In this document: positions 1 to 12,149 of the stretch, piece after piece | How the letters are laid out: every line of letters starts with the position of its first letter | Numbering within the stretch: the first letter of the stretch is position 1 | Assembly (NCBI RefSeq): GCF_932526225.1 | Contig: NC_064037.1 | Coordinates: 1,426,001 to 1,490,000, forward strand | Direction of reading: 5' to 3' | Length of the DNA: 64,000 nucleotides | From: Nematostella vectensis | Lineage: Eukaryota > Cnidaria > Anthozoa > Actiniaria > Edwardsiidae | The notes under the pieces: model-generated | What the model was told of the DNA's origin: nothing | The model's input: the letters and a program-made list of their open reading frames with translations, nothing else | The model's database searches: none | Position numbers and translations under genes: made by a program

Positions 1-3000
1 GAGTATATCAAACTATTAATCTCTTTGGAATACAGCAAAGAAATGCACGCAGGATTACCAGTAGCGTAGATAAGGACAGCGAAGCAAGGTCCGATAGTTT
101 AGCAAAAGAAGGGGCTCGCAAGAAACCAGCAAAGCCTAATTAAATCTAGAGTTGACTTTACAATATCTGTCATACCTCTGTAGTTTGATACATCTCTGAA
201 CAGCACGCTAAAGCCCTAAGGTCTAGAGACAGTTTCGGAACTGTTGCAATTTAAAGAGGCCTTAGGCGATCTCATATAGTGCGAATAACCAAAATCTGTA
301 GCGTTTCGAAATGCTGGGTTGAAAATACCGGCAGTCGTGCTAAAAATCATGTAAGATGAAGTAAAAAGTCACAACAAATCTTTGGATGCTATGACAATCC
401 GGCTGAGCCAGAGGAAAGGTCAAGCTAGCCTTGACAAACAAAGAAAAAATAATGCTATCTTGCAGAAGATTTGAGTCATTTGTAGCAAGCTTTGCGGGTT
501 TGAAAGAGATAGCATGCAAGTTTAGGACTTTTAGCAATGAAACGAATACCTATATCAGGTTGAGTGGAACAAATGTGGTATTATTTGGGAGGCGATTTTG
601 CAATAATAATATTGCTAGCAACACGCGGATGTTGATGTTTCGTGCTCAACCCAATCTGATTGCAAAAAAAGTTACAAGCAAACACTTTTAGTATGATAAA
701 ACCGGAAAGAGAAATCTGAGAAATAACAAAAGTCATACGCAGGGATGTAAGAGAAATGACACTTGTACGTAATTAAACGTGACAAGATTATGAAGACGGA
801 CTTCTCATTTATCACATGGTAATAAACGGAAAAAAGCTTGAAGATCGCTTTCTTATACTATAGCAGCCTCATATGGCTATTCGAGTACTAAAAGTTGAGT
901 TTTATCGATAAAGACTGACAAAGCGTTTTAAAGCATTGGACAACGGAAATTCAAACTGTTGGATAGCCAATAAACTAATCAACCAGCTTCAAAAATACTC
1001 TACTATACGCAAAGACAAAGAGCTTTATCCGAGTCAAATTGATGACAACAGACGCACGAGATATTTGATTGCTTCTAATGAATTCTCGAAGAACAGTGCC
1101 TTACCCAACTTGTCACGCCAAATACATGGCCTTTAGGCGGAGAGGGGTCTTGGGTTTTCTTGTTGACAACATGCCTTCTCATTTTCGGCCCATCTCGGCC
1201 TATCTCGCCCTCGCCTTCTCCAGCGAAATTTGTGGCCTTTTACGTGGTTACATTCGCGCGTTCGTCCCAGACATTCGTGACAAACAAAACTTTTCAAGTG
1301 GCGTACAAAGCATTCTTGAAGAGCACTGTGTCTATTTGTTTCCTCTTTAGAGAAATAGACCGTCGCACAGAAATCACGCAGGAAGGCCGAAGAATACGAT
1401 TAGCTCATACTCAAGCAATGATACATTGGCTCTGTGGCACCAGAAGTGCGATCGCTTGTGTTATTTCTTGGTCAGCTTCCGAGAGTTCGAAGGTACCGGC
1501 CAATTTGTGATGAAAGCAATCGGGTACTTGACGTGTAGCTAGTATTACGGCGGTTATTACGAAGATGTATTTACGAGGGCTCCTTCCGTAATCTCGCAAC
1601 ACCGTAGAAATGTTTACCAAGACAGGGTCTAGCAAAACGCTAACTGCCTCTTGGCCTCTCAGGGATGACACGCGTGGCTTAGAAACTCTCAGTGTTCCGA
1701 AAAGATCACAAAGAGTACCCCCAATTCAGTTATCCAGTGGCGAGAAAATCGCGGTAGCTATTCAAAGGCACTTCAGCCAAGCTGTCCATCCAAGCAAATT
1801 GAATACAATTCGTTGACATAGCCAAATCCGCCTGGAATTTATCTTGACAAAATGACATGCTATAGGCTGCTACCTTGCTGTGCAAACATTGTAGGCAAAC
1901 AAACTTGTTATTAATTTTGTCAATGCAAGGATGAGAAAAAATAAATTGTTTAGGTTTGGCGACTGTGGATCCGGAAGCTGATAAAATCACGGCCATTACA
2001 TTACTTTTTCATTGGAGGCAATAAAGCATTTAAATCCTGGCACTTTTTTAAAGTAACGCGTTATCTATCGGTCGTAAATATACGTCACAAAGAAATGTCA
2101 GAGGAACAAAAAGAATAGGACTCTTTGAGGCAACACCATGTTAAACACGCCACCTGTGTAGAATGTGAAAGCCAAGGAAATAAGGCGGATAATTTCAACA
2201 AAAAAATCACACCTAAGAAACAGCTAGTTAACGGAAGAAAAATTAACTTGTCTTTCAATTTCAGCACATTCTAAAGTGAATCCTGAATTCTATTGGTCGA
2301 AGGTCGCCCTTTATAGTATTAGAAGCCTAAATAGGTTGAGTTTATTTAGGGGAGGGACTGTCATTGAAATATCAATTTAAAATTCATGTAATTAGTTTAA
2401 CCCTAGAAGTAATTACATACTGGTGTATTGTCTGGTTAAAAAAAAGCAAACGTGAATAGCGCTTCCCGGTGCTATATATAAAACAAATTTAGCTTAGAAA
2501 AACAGGAAAATGCAATGATTGAACATATGAGACGAATAGGTCAAGGATATCTTATCCAGTAAAATAATAAAACGGCTCATCATTTTGCGGGACGGATACC
2601 CATTGCAAAATAATAATATACCATCTGAAATTGTAGAAACAAACTATGTTAAAGAAAAAGTAAAAGTAAAAACAGATAAATCTATACAGTAGTTAAGCCA
2701 AATTTCTGACATTTTTTTCAATACATACTTGACAAATAAAAGCAGTCGTGTCTGCAGTTTCAGCAACGTCATTACAATAAAAACTGACGATTTTATAATT
2801 GACAAAATCAAAAATTGATTGATACCAAAAAAGGTATCAGAAGAGTTATCAGACTCAGAAGCTGACAAGGAGCTAAAGTTCTGTACGACCGCACGGAGAA
2901 AATTACCTTTCGAATGACGTCCGACATATAGCGAACTTTGGAAAAATACAGTGCGGGCTTGATGAACTAACTCTGCCACGCGCCAAACACACTAATCATC

Positions 3001-3340
3001 GAAAGAACTTGGTTTGCGCCGGCTAAACACAAGTTCAAGTGATAAATTTATCAAGAGTCTCGTGGCTGAATGATACTGGAATTCAAGCACCCAAGCAAGT
3101 TTCATGCTGCACTCATCAGTTGGAGAGAGTTTATCTTGGCGCTGAATAGTGATGATTTTCTATCAGAGACCAAAGAGAAAATGTTTCCCCCTCGCTGAAG
3201 TGCGACGGAGCGCCAGTCATTTGGCCATGTCCACGTGTGCAGGCTAGCGCTTGTCTTTCCACGACTAATAGCTTCGATTAACTCAAATAGAGGTCTATTA
3301 AGCGACCACCTCTATCTTACAGGGGATAGTGGTTTGGGGT
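1..3340. other. Intergenic region, no supported gene
   Basis: Several open frames of 60-116 codons occur on both strands, for example minus 2644-2979 and plus 1160-1510. None shows a recognisable domain, and I found no chain of exons with matching splice phases. A minus-strand stretch at about 2830-2979 starting MAELVHQ has protein-like composition, but this is not enough to call a gene. Confidence 0.4.
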
Positions 3341-3344
3341 TAGC

Positions 3345-3966
3345 TAGCACCTAGCGCGGTGAAGTAAAGGGCTTCCTGTACACACCTTGCAGCACCTAGC
3401 GCGATGAAGGCAAGGGCTTCCTGTACACAGCTTGCAGCACCTAGCGCGATGAAGGCAAGGGCTTTCTGTACACAGCTTGCAGCACCTAGCGCGGTGAAGG
3501 AAAGGGCTTCCTGTACACAGCTTGCAGCACCTAGCGCGGGGAAGGAAAGGGCTTTCTGTACACAGCTTGCATTACATAGCGCGATGAAGGCAAGGGCTTC
3601 CTGTACACAGCTTGCACTACCTAGCGCGATGAAGGAAAGGGCTTCCTGTACACAGCTTGCAGCACCTAGCGCGATGAAGGCAAGGGCTTTCTGTACACAG
3701 CTTGCAGCACCTAGCGCGGGGAAGGAAAGGGCTTCCTGTATACAGCTTGCACTACCTAGCGCGGTGAAGGAAAAGGGCTTCCTGTACACAGCTTGCAGCA
3801 CCTAGCGCGATGAAGGAAAAGGGCTTCCTGTACACAGCTTGCAGCACCTAGCGCGGGGAAGGAAAGGGCTTTCTGTACACAGCTTGCAGCACCTAGCGCG
3901 ATGAAGGAAAGGGCTTCCTGTACACAGCTTGCAGCACCTAGCGCGGTGAAGGAAAGGGCTTCCTGG
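3345..3966. repeat. 45-bp minisatellite, about 14 copies
   Basis: A 45-bp unit containing CACCTAGCGCG and CTGTACACAGCTTGC repeats about 14 times with point variation (GATGAAGG, GGTGAAGG or GGGGAAGG). Because 45 is divisible by three, frames stay open on both strands (15-residue repeats), until a one-base length change near 3773 breaks the phase. I treat the frames as a by-product of the repeat. Confidence 0.9.
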
Positions 3967-5655
3967 TGAAGCTCTCAAATCTGATTTCAAACTGGATCAA
4001 GGTTATCATATTCAAGCGAACTTGACTTCGCGAAGTGTGACAGAGAGGCACGCCTCCAAGAAGTGGCCGTTCAACTTGTAAACCGCTTATAAAAGTAAAA
4101 TACATGGGCTGAAACTATTAAACCAATATCAAACCACTTAGATACTTCTTATTATATCCTTCGCACCACTCGCAGATAGTGAGTATCTTTCAGCAATGCA
4201 GACAAGGTAACCTGACAATATGTGACTACCATGCGGTGGACGCCCTCAGGTAAAGAACGCTTCAGCGACCCCTCAGGGCAGAGCCCACACTGTGAAAGAA
4301 AGACCAGGCTTCAAGCAGCTTGAGACAAAACGAGATCTATCTATTTGTCTCTAGTTTTGAACAGACCATTTCCAAGTAGTAGACTACAGTAGGCAGGATT
4401 TAGTCTAAATCCTGATTAATTCGACATTCCCAGTCGGTGTGTGGAGCTTGGTTTTTATCCAGTCAACAGGAGTTACGCTACGACACGGGGGTCATGACGG
4501 TGTAAGACCACCTAAAAGGGCTCAGCGGTTGGCAAAGTGACCTCATCAGAACTACAAATATTCACGTAGTCCACCAGGTCGAACGAACAGAGTCTTTGGG
4601 TTCGTTTTCACCTTGCCTGGCCATCTAGAGACGTGCATCGACACATCACACGGTGTACCGTGGTCGTCGATTCCCGTGGTTTCTCACGAAATATTGGCGG
4701 GTTGCGCACGTTGTGCTGTTGAGGTAACCACGATGTACTCGAGGTTTTCTCGAGGTGTACTCGGGGTGTATTCGGGGTTAAGTCGTGGTTCGCTCGTGAA
4801 GTACCCACAGGGTACTCGTCAACTTATAATAACATACTCCACACTTTGATATTGAGACCACTTCAAATGTAGTCATCGCCACAAGTGCCTTGATCCTCCA
4901 CGTGCGCATTCAACATGATGTAGGCAATTTCTTGCGAAGGTTTTAACCGCCTTGACCTTGACCATACCTTGCCTTCTCATCAAATAGCAATCCCATCAAA
5001 TAACTCATTTAGAAAACTATGGTAGCCTATAAATTAAAGATAACAGGGAAAACAGAATCTCAAGGGGGTAAAACCTCGATCTCCAGGGGTTCATATCCTG
5101 GTATGGATTTGGAGAGGTGTAAATATTTAAAAAGAGAGTTTCTCAAAAAGGGGTATAGATCCTGATATAGATTGCAAAGCAGATTGAGAATGAAATAATG
5201 AAATAAAAGAGTGTGTCACTGACAATGCATTAAACCTAGGCATTTCTATCATCAGGGGATAGGCTGAGCATAATTCATCATAGAAAAAAAATAATCGTAA
5301 AAATAAATTCATCATAAAAATAAATTCATCATAGAAATAAAGCAAAAAACACTTTTACACACTCATATTTTGTGAATAAATCTTTTTTTCAATTGCATGC
5401 AAGAATAAGAAAAACCCTGTAAACTTCAGTGGAGCCACTGAAAAACAAATTGGGTTAAACTATCTTCAATTCCACCACACCTATATGCCAGCTTTTCTAC
5501 AAGCGGCCATGGTCTTTCTTGTTAAAGGCAATAGCAGAGCCAAAAGTACAGGGGTGGGGTGGGGGTGTTGCCCTAACATGGAAAACTATTCTAGGATACA
5601 AGATAAGAAAGACAGGAAACAAAGGCAGTCTGGATGAGAAAAGACCCCCTCAACC
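3967..5655. other. Intergenic region, nothing recognised
   Basis: I see no gene or known element here. Around 4735-4800 there are short degenerate repeats of the type TCGAGGTGTACTCGGGG, and near 5280-5340 an AT-rich short repeat built on AAATTCATCATA. Confidence 0.4.
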
Positions 5656-5663
5656 CCTCCCCC

Positions 5664-6078
5664 TGATATGGCCCTGTAGTTATACCATAACATAGGATAT
5701 GGCCCTGCAGTTATACCATAACATAGGATATGGCCCTGCGGTTATACCATAACATAGGATATGGCCCTGCGGTTATACCATAACATAGGATATGGCCCTG
5801 CAGTTATACCATAACATAGGATATGGCCCTGCAGTTATACCATAACATGGGATATGGCACTGCAGTTATACCAAAACATGGGATATGGCCCTGCAGTTAT
5901 ACCATAACATGGGATATGGCCCTGTAGTTATACCATAACATGGGATATGGCACTGCAGTTATACCAAAACATGGGATATGGCCCTGCAGTTATACCATAA
6001 CATGGGATATGGCCCTGCAGTTATACCATAACATAGGATATGGCCCTGTAGTTATACCATAACATGTGATATGGCCCT
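5664..6078. repeat. 31-bp minisatellite, about 13 copies
   Basis: The unit contains GGATATGGCCCTGCAG followed by TTATACCATAACAT and recurs every 31 bp. Variants are CTGCGG, CTGTAG, GGCACTG and CATAGG/CATGGG. Two adjacent units recur as a higher-order pair around 5850-5990 (the GGCACTG and CCAAAAC variants appear together), suggesting segmental duplication inside the array. Confidence 0.92.
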
Positions 6079-9000
6079 GCAGTCTTGCAAGTCGCATGAC
6101 AGGGCCTGGATATTTGTAAGATTCCTTAATAAGGATAATGTTTCTTCTAAGGTATACAGACAAAATACACTCCCTACAAGTTTTGTACACTTCACCATAT
6201 TGCAACATAAGAACAAGTTAAATGATATACAAACAGGAAATGACAGGGCATACATTACTGTAATAATATTTGTATTTAGAGAATAACTCTTGGAAGCACT
6301 TGAGAAAATCCACTTCTGTATTGAGACAATAAACACATAAATAAAAACTGATAGATATTAAGACCTGTGTCTCAAGTGGCTTGAACTTAAATATTGACAA
6401 ACTATAAGCAAATACCCAAGATAAATTCAAAATATTTGGGCTGCAAGCATCATTGATGGAAGCTTTAACAACAAAAAGAAAGGTACACCGTTGGCAGGGT
6501 AAAAATCAAGACCAGAATATCTAAATAATTCTACTGCTTCAGTCCTTGAAAGTCTAATAGATAAAGGGAAATATAACTCTGAACAAACAAAATACAAATC
6601 AACATTATATTGAAAATAAAATCCCAAATAACTTTTGTTTCTTTTTTCTATTGGTCAATGGTTTTTGACCTTAAAAAGTGATAAAATCTGTTGAAAAGGG
6701 TAAATCTGGCATATGATATTTTAATTCAAAAAGGATATTTTCTGTGAATCTTTTAGATCTTTTAGACTAAAATGACAACTTAAAAAAAGAAAGGAAAAGG
6801 GCAAAGCAAAAATAAAAAAAAATGTGATATTTAATGTAAACCAATTTTTTTTTCTGCTACTCAGTCTCTTTGTCTTTGGGTTAAACTTAAAGACGTAAAG
6901 TCTATTATTGGCGGTTAGCAGAGTGGAACAGAGTCCACATGACTCCACTATCTCAGACATTCAATTTAATGGTGAAATAATGAGCAAATAACAGCAAGAT
7001 GACTTCTGTTACAGAGCAGTGAGTGCTGATTCACAAGGTTGTGTATCAAATCACTCATCAAGCAGCAATACACTTGAGAATGAACCTAAATTTAACCAAA
7101 ATGCTACAGGTTGAGAGGATTTATATACTGTCAGTATTTAATAAAACAATGCAGCTATGATAAAAAAAATAAACCCTCAGGCAAAATGCTGATCACAAAC
7201 TGTCTCCAAACAGTTCTAGCACGATGCATTTAATTCTTATCCCTAAAAATAATTTATTTAAATTTTTTAAACGTAATTTGCAAGAAGCAGAGATAAATTA
7301 TATAAAATGTCTTTGACACAAGATTTTGCTATGTGTGAGGTTGGATCTCTATATTAAAGTTTAATTATGCAAAGGGATGTACTGATAATCTTGAGGAAGA
7401 TAAAAATGGAAACTACAAATTGTTAATGTACAACATATGTTGAATGTCAATAAACACATGTTTCTAAATTGTCCTTATTAATGAAAAATGACTAGAAGAG
7501 CAATAATCTAGAGTGCATTTACAAAAGTTCAAACAAGCATTGAACATAGAATAGTGCTTGTGGGAGAGAGCTTATTACAAACTTTTTTGCACTGCCTCAT
7601 ATCTCGAGAAGGATCTTATGCACCAAAAGGAAAAGCAATCAAAACTCTATCAAGCTGAAGGTATTGTAATTTAATAGACATATGTGGAATGCTCTGCTGC
7701 CTCAGTTGAGTCTAAGTATCATTTAAAACTTATCCACAATTCTCACGGAGTGTTAATGAATTCTTTGTGTGAAGGAATGTCCTACTTTAAGAAAGCAACA
7801 GTTGGTTAACACTCAAATGGCTTCCTCGTGTCATTGAACTGGCTTCCTTGAGTATCCAATGGGGTTGAAGAAAACCAGTTTATAGAAAAACGCCTTTCAA
7901 ACACTTAAGAACACATCTATAACTCTTTGAAGATTGATCATAACCATAATAGGATCAACGCCTAACTAAGAAAAGGAAGGCAACATGTAGCTACATGACA
8001 ATGCTATTTTGGTAATTGTCTAGATTATGCTAATAGCTTGTGATAAACACGACAAAACTACAAAATATCGAAAAACTTAACCTAAGAATACAACGACAAA
8101 AGATAATTATATGAAGTCTATGAAACTTGAACATATATTTCGTCCGAGTGTCGTTGTTTGTACAACATCTAGGTGAGCTGTTTCACCAGTTCTGCATAGT
8201 GGTTAGAAAACGCAGCAGGTCAAAATATAAACAACAGTTTCTTCAGGCTTCTAATTAGTAAGTTCAACAAATGCAAAGCTTATACTTCAATATCACAGAG
8301 GGTATTCGTTAGTTTTGTCTCAACTAATTACTCGACGTCAAACGAGAGCCGACAAAACTAGCGTTACTTTGTAAGCAACAGGTTCCTGTAGACAAATTCC
8401 GCTCATGTGCTAAGCAAACAAAGTTTATCCGATGTGAAAGGGGGGGAAAGGAGCCCATTTTGTTGCCATTATCATTTCACACTGTAGTAATCTCAGGTAA
8501 GAATTAAGTGTGAGATCCGGCACAATTTCTAAATCGTGTAAAGCAGAAAAATATTTTACACTTCAGGCAAACAGCATAATAGTACAAAGTGAGAGTTTAG
8601 TGAGCTGAACGCAGCGGTCATATTCAGGTCAACAGTTGATAAACTTGCATTAGTTAAAAGCTGTAAGCAATAGACATGTTTGCATTTGGGTTTTGGCAGC
8701 TTCTGTCCAAAGATCGATTAGTGATTGCTCTACTGCAGGCCCCCTTGTTTATAAACCACAAGCGAGTCATCAATGCTCAAAACCAAGCAACAAATGAAAA
8801 CATTCTAAGAATGTTCCAGTCCAATTACCAAGCAAACTTTAGACCTGAATCAAAGCATAATCTAACAGGGTGGAGTGTTTTTCTTGCCATATGTTCACTC
8901 TAGTTTGAGAAATTATTCTAAATTCAACAGGATATCGGCTAATGTAAATATAGTTATGCGATGTGAAATGAGTGCGACGTCCCAGGGACAAGTACTTCAG

Positions 9001-9190
9001 AAAACCCACTTAAAACACAAACACTGTACTTACAGTCGATAAAAATACTCAGAAGGAAAGAAATGTGACAGATCAAGATTAGAACATGATCATTAGAGTC
9101 GTGAAATCACGCTTTTCCACTAAAAGATTGTTTGGCGGTCACACCACCAAATTACCATATCATGTTCCATACACGTATAAACTTCACCTA
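6079..9190. other. AT-rich region, no supported gene
   Basis: Only short frames without domain similarity are present. If the TPR gene at 9192-9886 is intact, its later minus-strand exons should lie here or beyond the window edge. I looked for a continuation of the TPR repeat and did not find one. Confidence 0.35.
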
Positions 9191-9191
9191 C

Positions 9192-9886
9192 CTTTGGCCA
9201 TAAGGGGTTTAATTCCGCTGCTTTTTTCCCGTCCTCAAGGGCTTGTTCGAGCTGCCATGTCCTGATACAGGCAGCAGATCTATTCCCGTAAAGAACATGG
9301 TTGTTTGGATCGAGTTTGATCGCTTCGCTATAAAGTTCCACAGCCTTTTGAAAGTCACCCTTTGAACAAGCGTCCCCAGCCCACTTGGCTTTCTCGTGCA
9401 ACCCAGGTCGCGATTGTTCTGTCAAATCGACCTGAATCATACGAAAGAATCAAAACAAAAACACGTAATGCTTTGCAGCAAATTTTTATCTCAGCCTCTC
9501 TTGCTTAGAGCAGCTCTTGTTAAAGCAGTCTAACTGCGATAGGAAATAGTCTGACCCTTGAACGACCCTGCTCATAGAGAGAAATTGCATAGCAAACTGA
9601 TGGTGAAGTACTTTTGCGTCGATGGTATAATGTTACGTTAGGGCTCTAAACCACAATCTTTTGACTTTTGCGTAAGCCTGCAGCGATTTGCAAAGCTATA
9701 ATAAACATCTAGGCCTCCAACTGCGAAGCTTCATCGTTAAGCAAACGAAAATACGCCTTGCAAAGTATAGCAAGTTGCTTATAATTAGCCGTTATGGTAA
9801 TGCAAGTGCATCCTAGTATACAAACTAAAGCGAGTCGCCAAATAGAAACCTACCTTGGATTCGTCCGAACAAAGATTTTTAGCCAT
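9192..9886 (-). CDS. TPR-repeat protein, N-terminal exons only
   Basis: Two minus-strand exons join in phase 0: 9886-9854 (11 codons, MAKNLCSDESK, donor GTAGGT) and 9431-9192 (80 codons, acceptor after ATGATTCAG, donor GTAGGT). The 91 residues hold tetratricopeptide repeats: KGDFQKAVELYSEAIKLDP is the helix pair of one repeat, and YGNRSAACIRTWQLEQAL begins the next, which ends in NPLWPK. TPRs are protein-protein docking helices; the closest resemblance I recognise is to the first repeats of TTC28- and STIP1-like proteins, so a scaffold or co-chaperone role is only a guess. The start follows from the in-frame ATG with a strong donor 33 nt downstream. No further exon was recognised at lower coordinates, so this may be a long-intron gene leaving the window or a truncated copy; such paralogues are numerous in cnidarians. 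Confidence 0.7.
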
Positions 9887-10590
9887 TTAGCCTGCTCTCA
9901 AGCAAGGCAAGATAATTATTGGATATCCTCGAGATGTTTCCCACCGCATTAGATTCGATTTGCGGCGTAAGACTTGCCCCATTATGTGACTAGTTTCGTC
10001 TGAGGGGATTTGGCAACCATGTTGGAAAACTCTATGGTATTATGAACTCGGCCCAGCCTCCTAATGACGTCATATGCTAAGCATCTATTCGCGGGACATT
10101 CACAAAATCCCAAATTTATAGAAAATTGAAGCTCAAAAATAACCAATGCGGTACATTCTCCATAACTATTCATCCCGACAATGCCATAAACTCATAATGG
10201 ATATTTGTTTTAAGTAGTGTTTTAATTTGAATTTACGAGATGTTTCTGCCTGATTGACATGGTACGTATGTTTGTTGAGTAAGTACAAGTTTGCTATTTT
10301 AAAGTGATCTTTATAAATAGATATCTGCGAATGCCCCATAAATACGTCTTATCTCGAGGAATGCCCATATTAATGAATTTTATATTGCCAATAAGCATTA
10401 TCGCCATTGGCTACTATTACTCACGCCCACCACTTCTCAAGTTCAGAGCCGACAAAGGCGGGTCTTTTCTAGGTTGATTGTAAAGCATTATAGAATTCTA
10501 AGTTTTTATTACGAGTTTATTTTGTCACTCAGAAATCAATGAACGATAAAAAGGTGGCGCCACTACTTTCCCTCGCGCAAAGTACATAGC

Positions 10591-10908
10591 AGGGTGGCTA
10601 AGCACTTTTTTGTGCACTTTTTAGTAGAAGCACCAGACTTGGCACATATGTCCCTTAGGTCAAGCAAATAACTTTTTCAGCTAAATGCTACTTATTAGAT
10701 GTTAAACTATATAAACATGTAATAAGTATCATTTAGCTGTTTTTCGTTTCTCTTATGTCATAACTGATAGGAGAAAACACTAGAGGAGTCTAAGATTTTT
10801 GGCACCCTCTGAAAAAGTTATTTGCTTGACCTAAGGAACGTATGTGCCAAGTTTGGTTCTTCTATTAAAAAGTGCACAAAACAGCCATTTTTTGCGCTAA
10901 GCCACCCT
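10591..10908. mobile_element. Foldback MITE-like element, about 318 bp
   Basis: Two arms of roughly 90-100 bp are inverted copies of each other: the left begins AGGGTGGCTAAGC, the right ends GCTAAGCCACCCT. Matching inner blocks include TTAGGTCAAGCAAATAACTT and its complement. The middle is a short AT-rich segment with no coding capacity. I see no clear target duplication, so the family is not assigned. Confidence 0.75.
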
Positions 10909-11217
10909 ACTAACACCAATCTCGTACACTGTGCCATTTTGTTTATTTCTTTCTTTTCTAATTTATTTGCTGTGATCTTGAACCATACCAGAATGGGGCG
11001 TGGCGATGCTGGAAAAGAACCCTTTTGGGAGACTGGTGGTCGAAGAGGTGTGCGCTGGGCCTCTAGCGCCCGTTCAGTTGCTACGCCGACAGGGGTGCCG
11101 CGCAGATGGGGGAAGGGGGTTGTTACCCCCCTAACACGATAAACGTTTTCACATATCCTTGTAGTGAAGCCCCCCCCCCCCCCTACATCGCGGATGCAAT
11201 TCCACTTATAAGCCCCC

Positions 11218-11322
<105 letters not shown>

Positions 11323-11949
11323 GTACGCGCCTAGTAGCCTACGTAGTAAGCGCTAAGGGAGTGTTCATTAAATACACCGAGGGGGGGGGAGGAAGATATT
11401 AGGGGGGGGTGCGAAAACTTTTAGCCATCAAAAGGGGGGCTCTGAATTTGTTAGGAGCCATACTTTTCAGCTTTAATATTTTACTGATATGATCTAGTTT
11501 GTAGAACAAATACAGATTAAATATTAAGCCTAATGACAAATGTATTTAATACTTTCTTATAACTGTTTTTATAAACAATAATATAGATACTTCCTGTATA
11601 GTCGGATTTACCGATACAGTTAATTATCAGAATAACAGGAACAAATTAAAATAAACTTCTAAACAGTGGTGGAGCATGCAAATCTCCATACATTTTTTAC
11701 GTTTGACATTATCCCTTTTTTACAGAAAAATATTCTTAACATAAACAAATTTATACAAATGTATATTCCTTCACAGGCTACCTAGGGGCGGACCATGAGG
11801 ATTTTGAAAAAATCCCTGCACCATTTAACATGATTTTACATGCAAAAAAATATGAAGTATGCCTAAAAGAATTACCGCCTTTTGATCATGAGAGACAAAA
11901 AAAATTATTTTCCAAATTTAAAGCCTTTTTTGTTTATTGAGGTCGTAAG

Positions 11950-12145
11950 AGGGGGGGCGCTCCGACAATTTTGGTGTTCTGAAAGGGGGGTGGGGGGAGG
12001 GACTCCGACAATTTTGGTGTTCTGAAAGGGGGCTCCGACAATTTTGGTGTTCTGAAAGGGGGGTGGGGGGACTCCGACAATTTTGGTGTTCTGAAAGGGG
12101 GCACCGACAATTTTGGTGTTCTAAAAGGGGGCACCGAAAAAACAT
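11950..12145. repeat. G-rich minisatellite, about 30-bp unit
   Basis: Six or so copies of a unit containing CCGACAATTTTGGTGTTCTG followed by a variable run of A and G (AAAGGGGG). The G-run length varies, so unit length is 28-45 bp. Minus-strand frames through it (a repeated PPFRTPKLS-like peptide) are by-products. Confidence 0.88.
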
Positions 12146-12149
12146 TTAC

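Noticed and set aside
3340-3990. Repeat-protein ORFs on both strands
   Set aside because: They follow from a 45-bp minisatellite unit; no start context, splice sites or non-repeat coding sequence support them.
5664-6078. CRISPR-like regular array
   Set aside because: The 31-bp units are contiguous with no unique spacers, and the context is eukaryotic; it is a minisatellite. The same applies to the other arrays.
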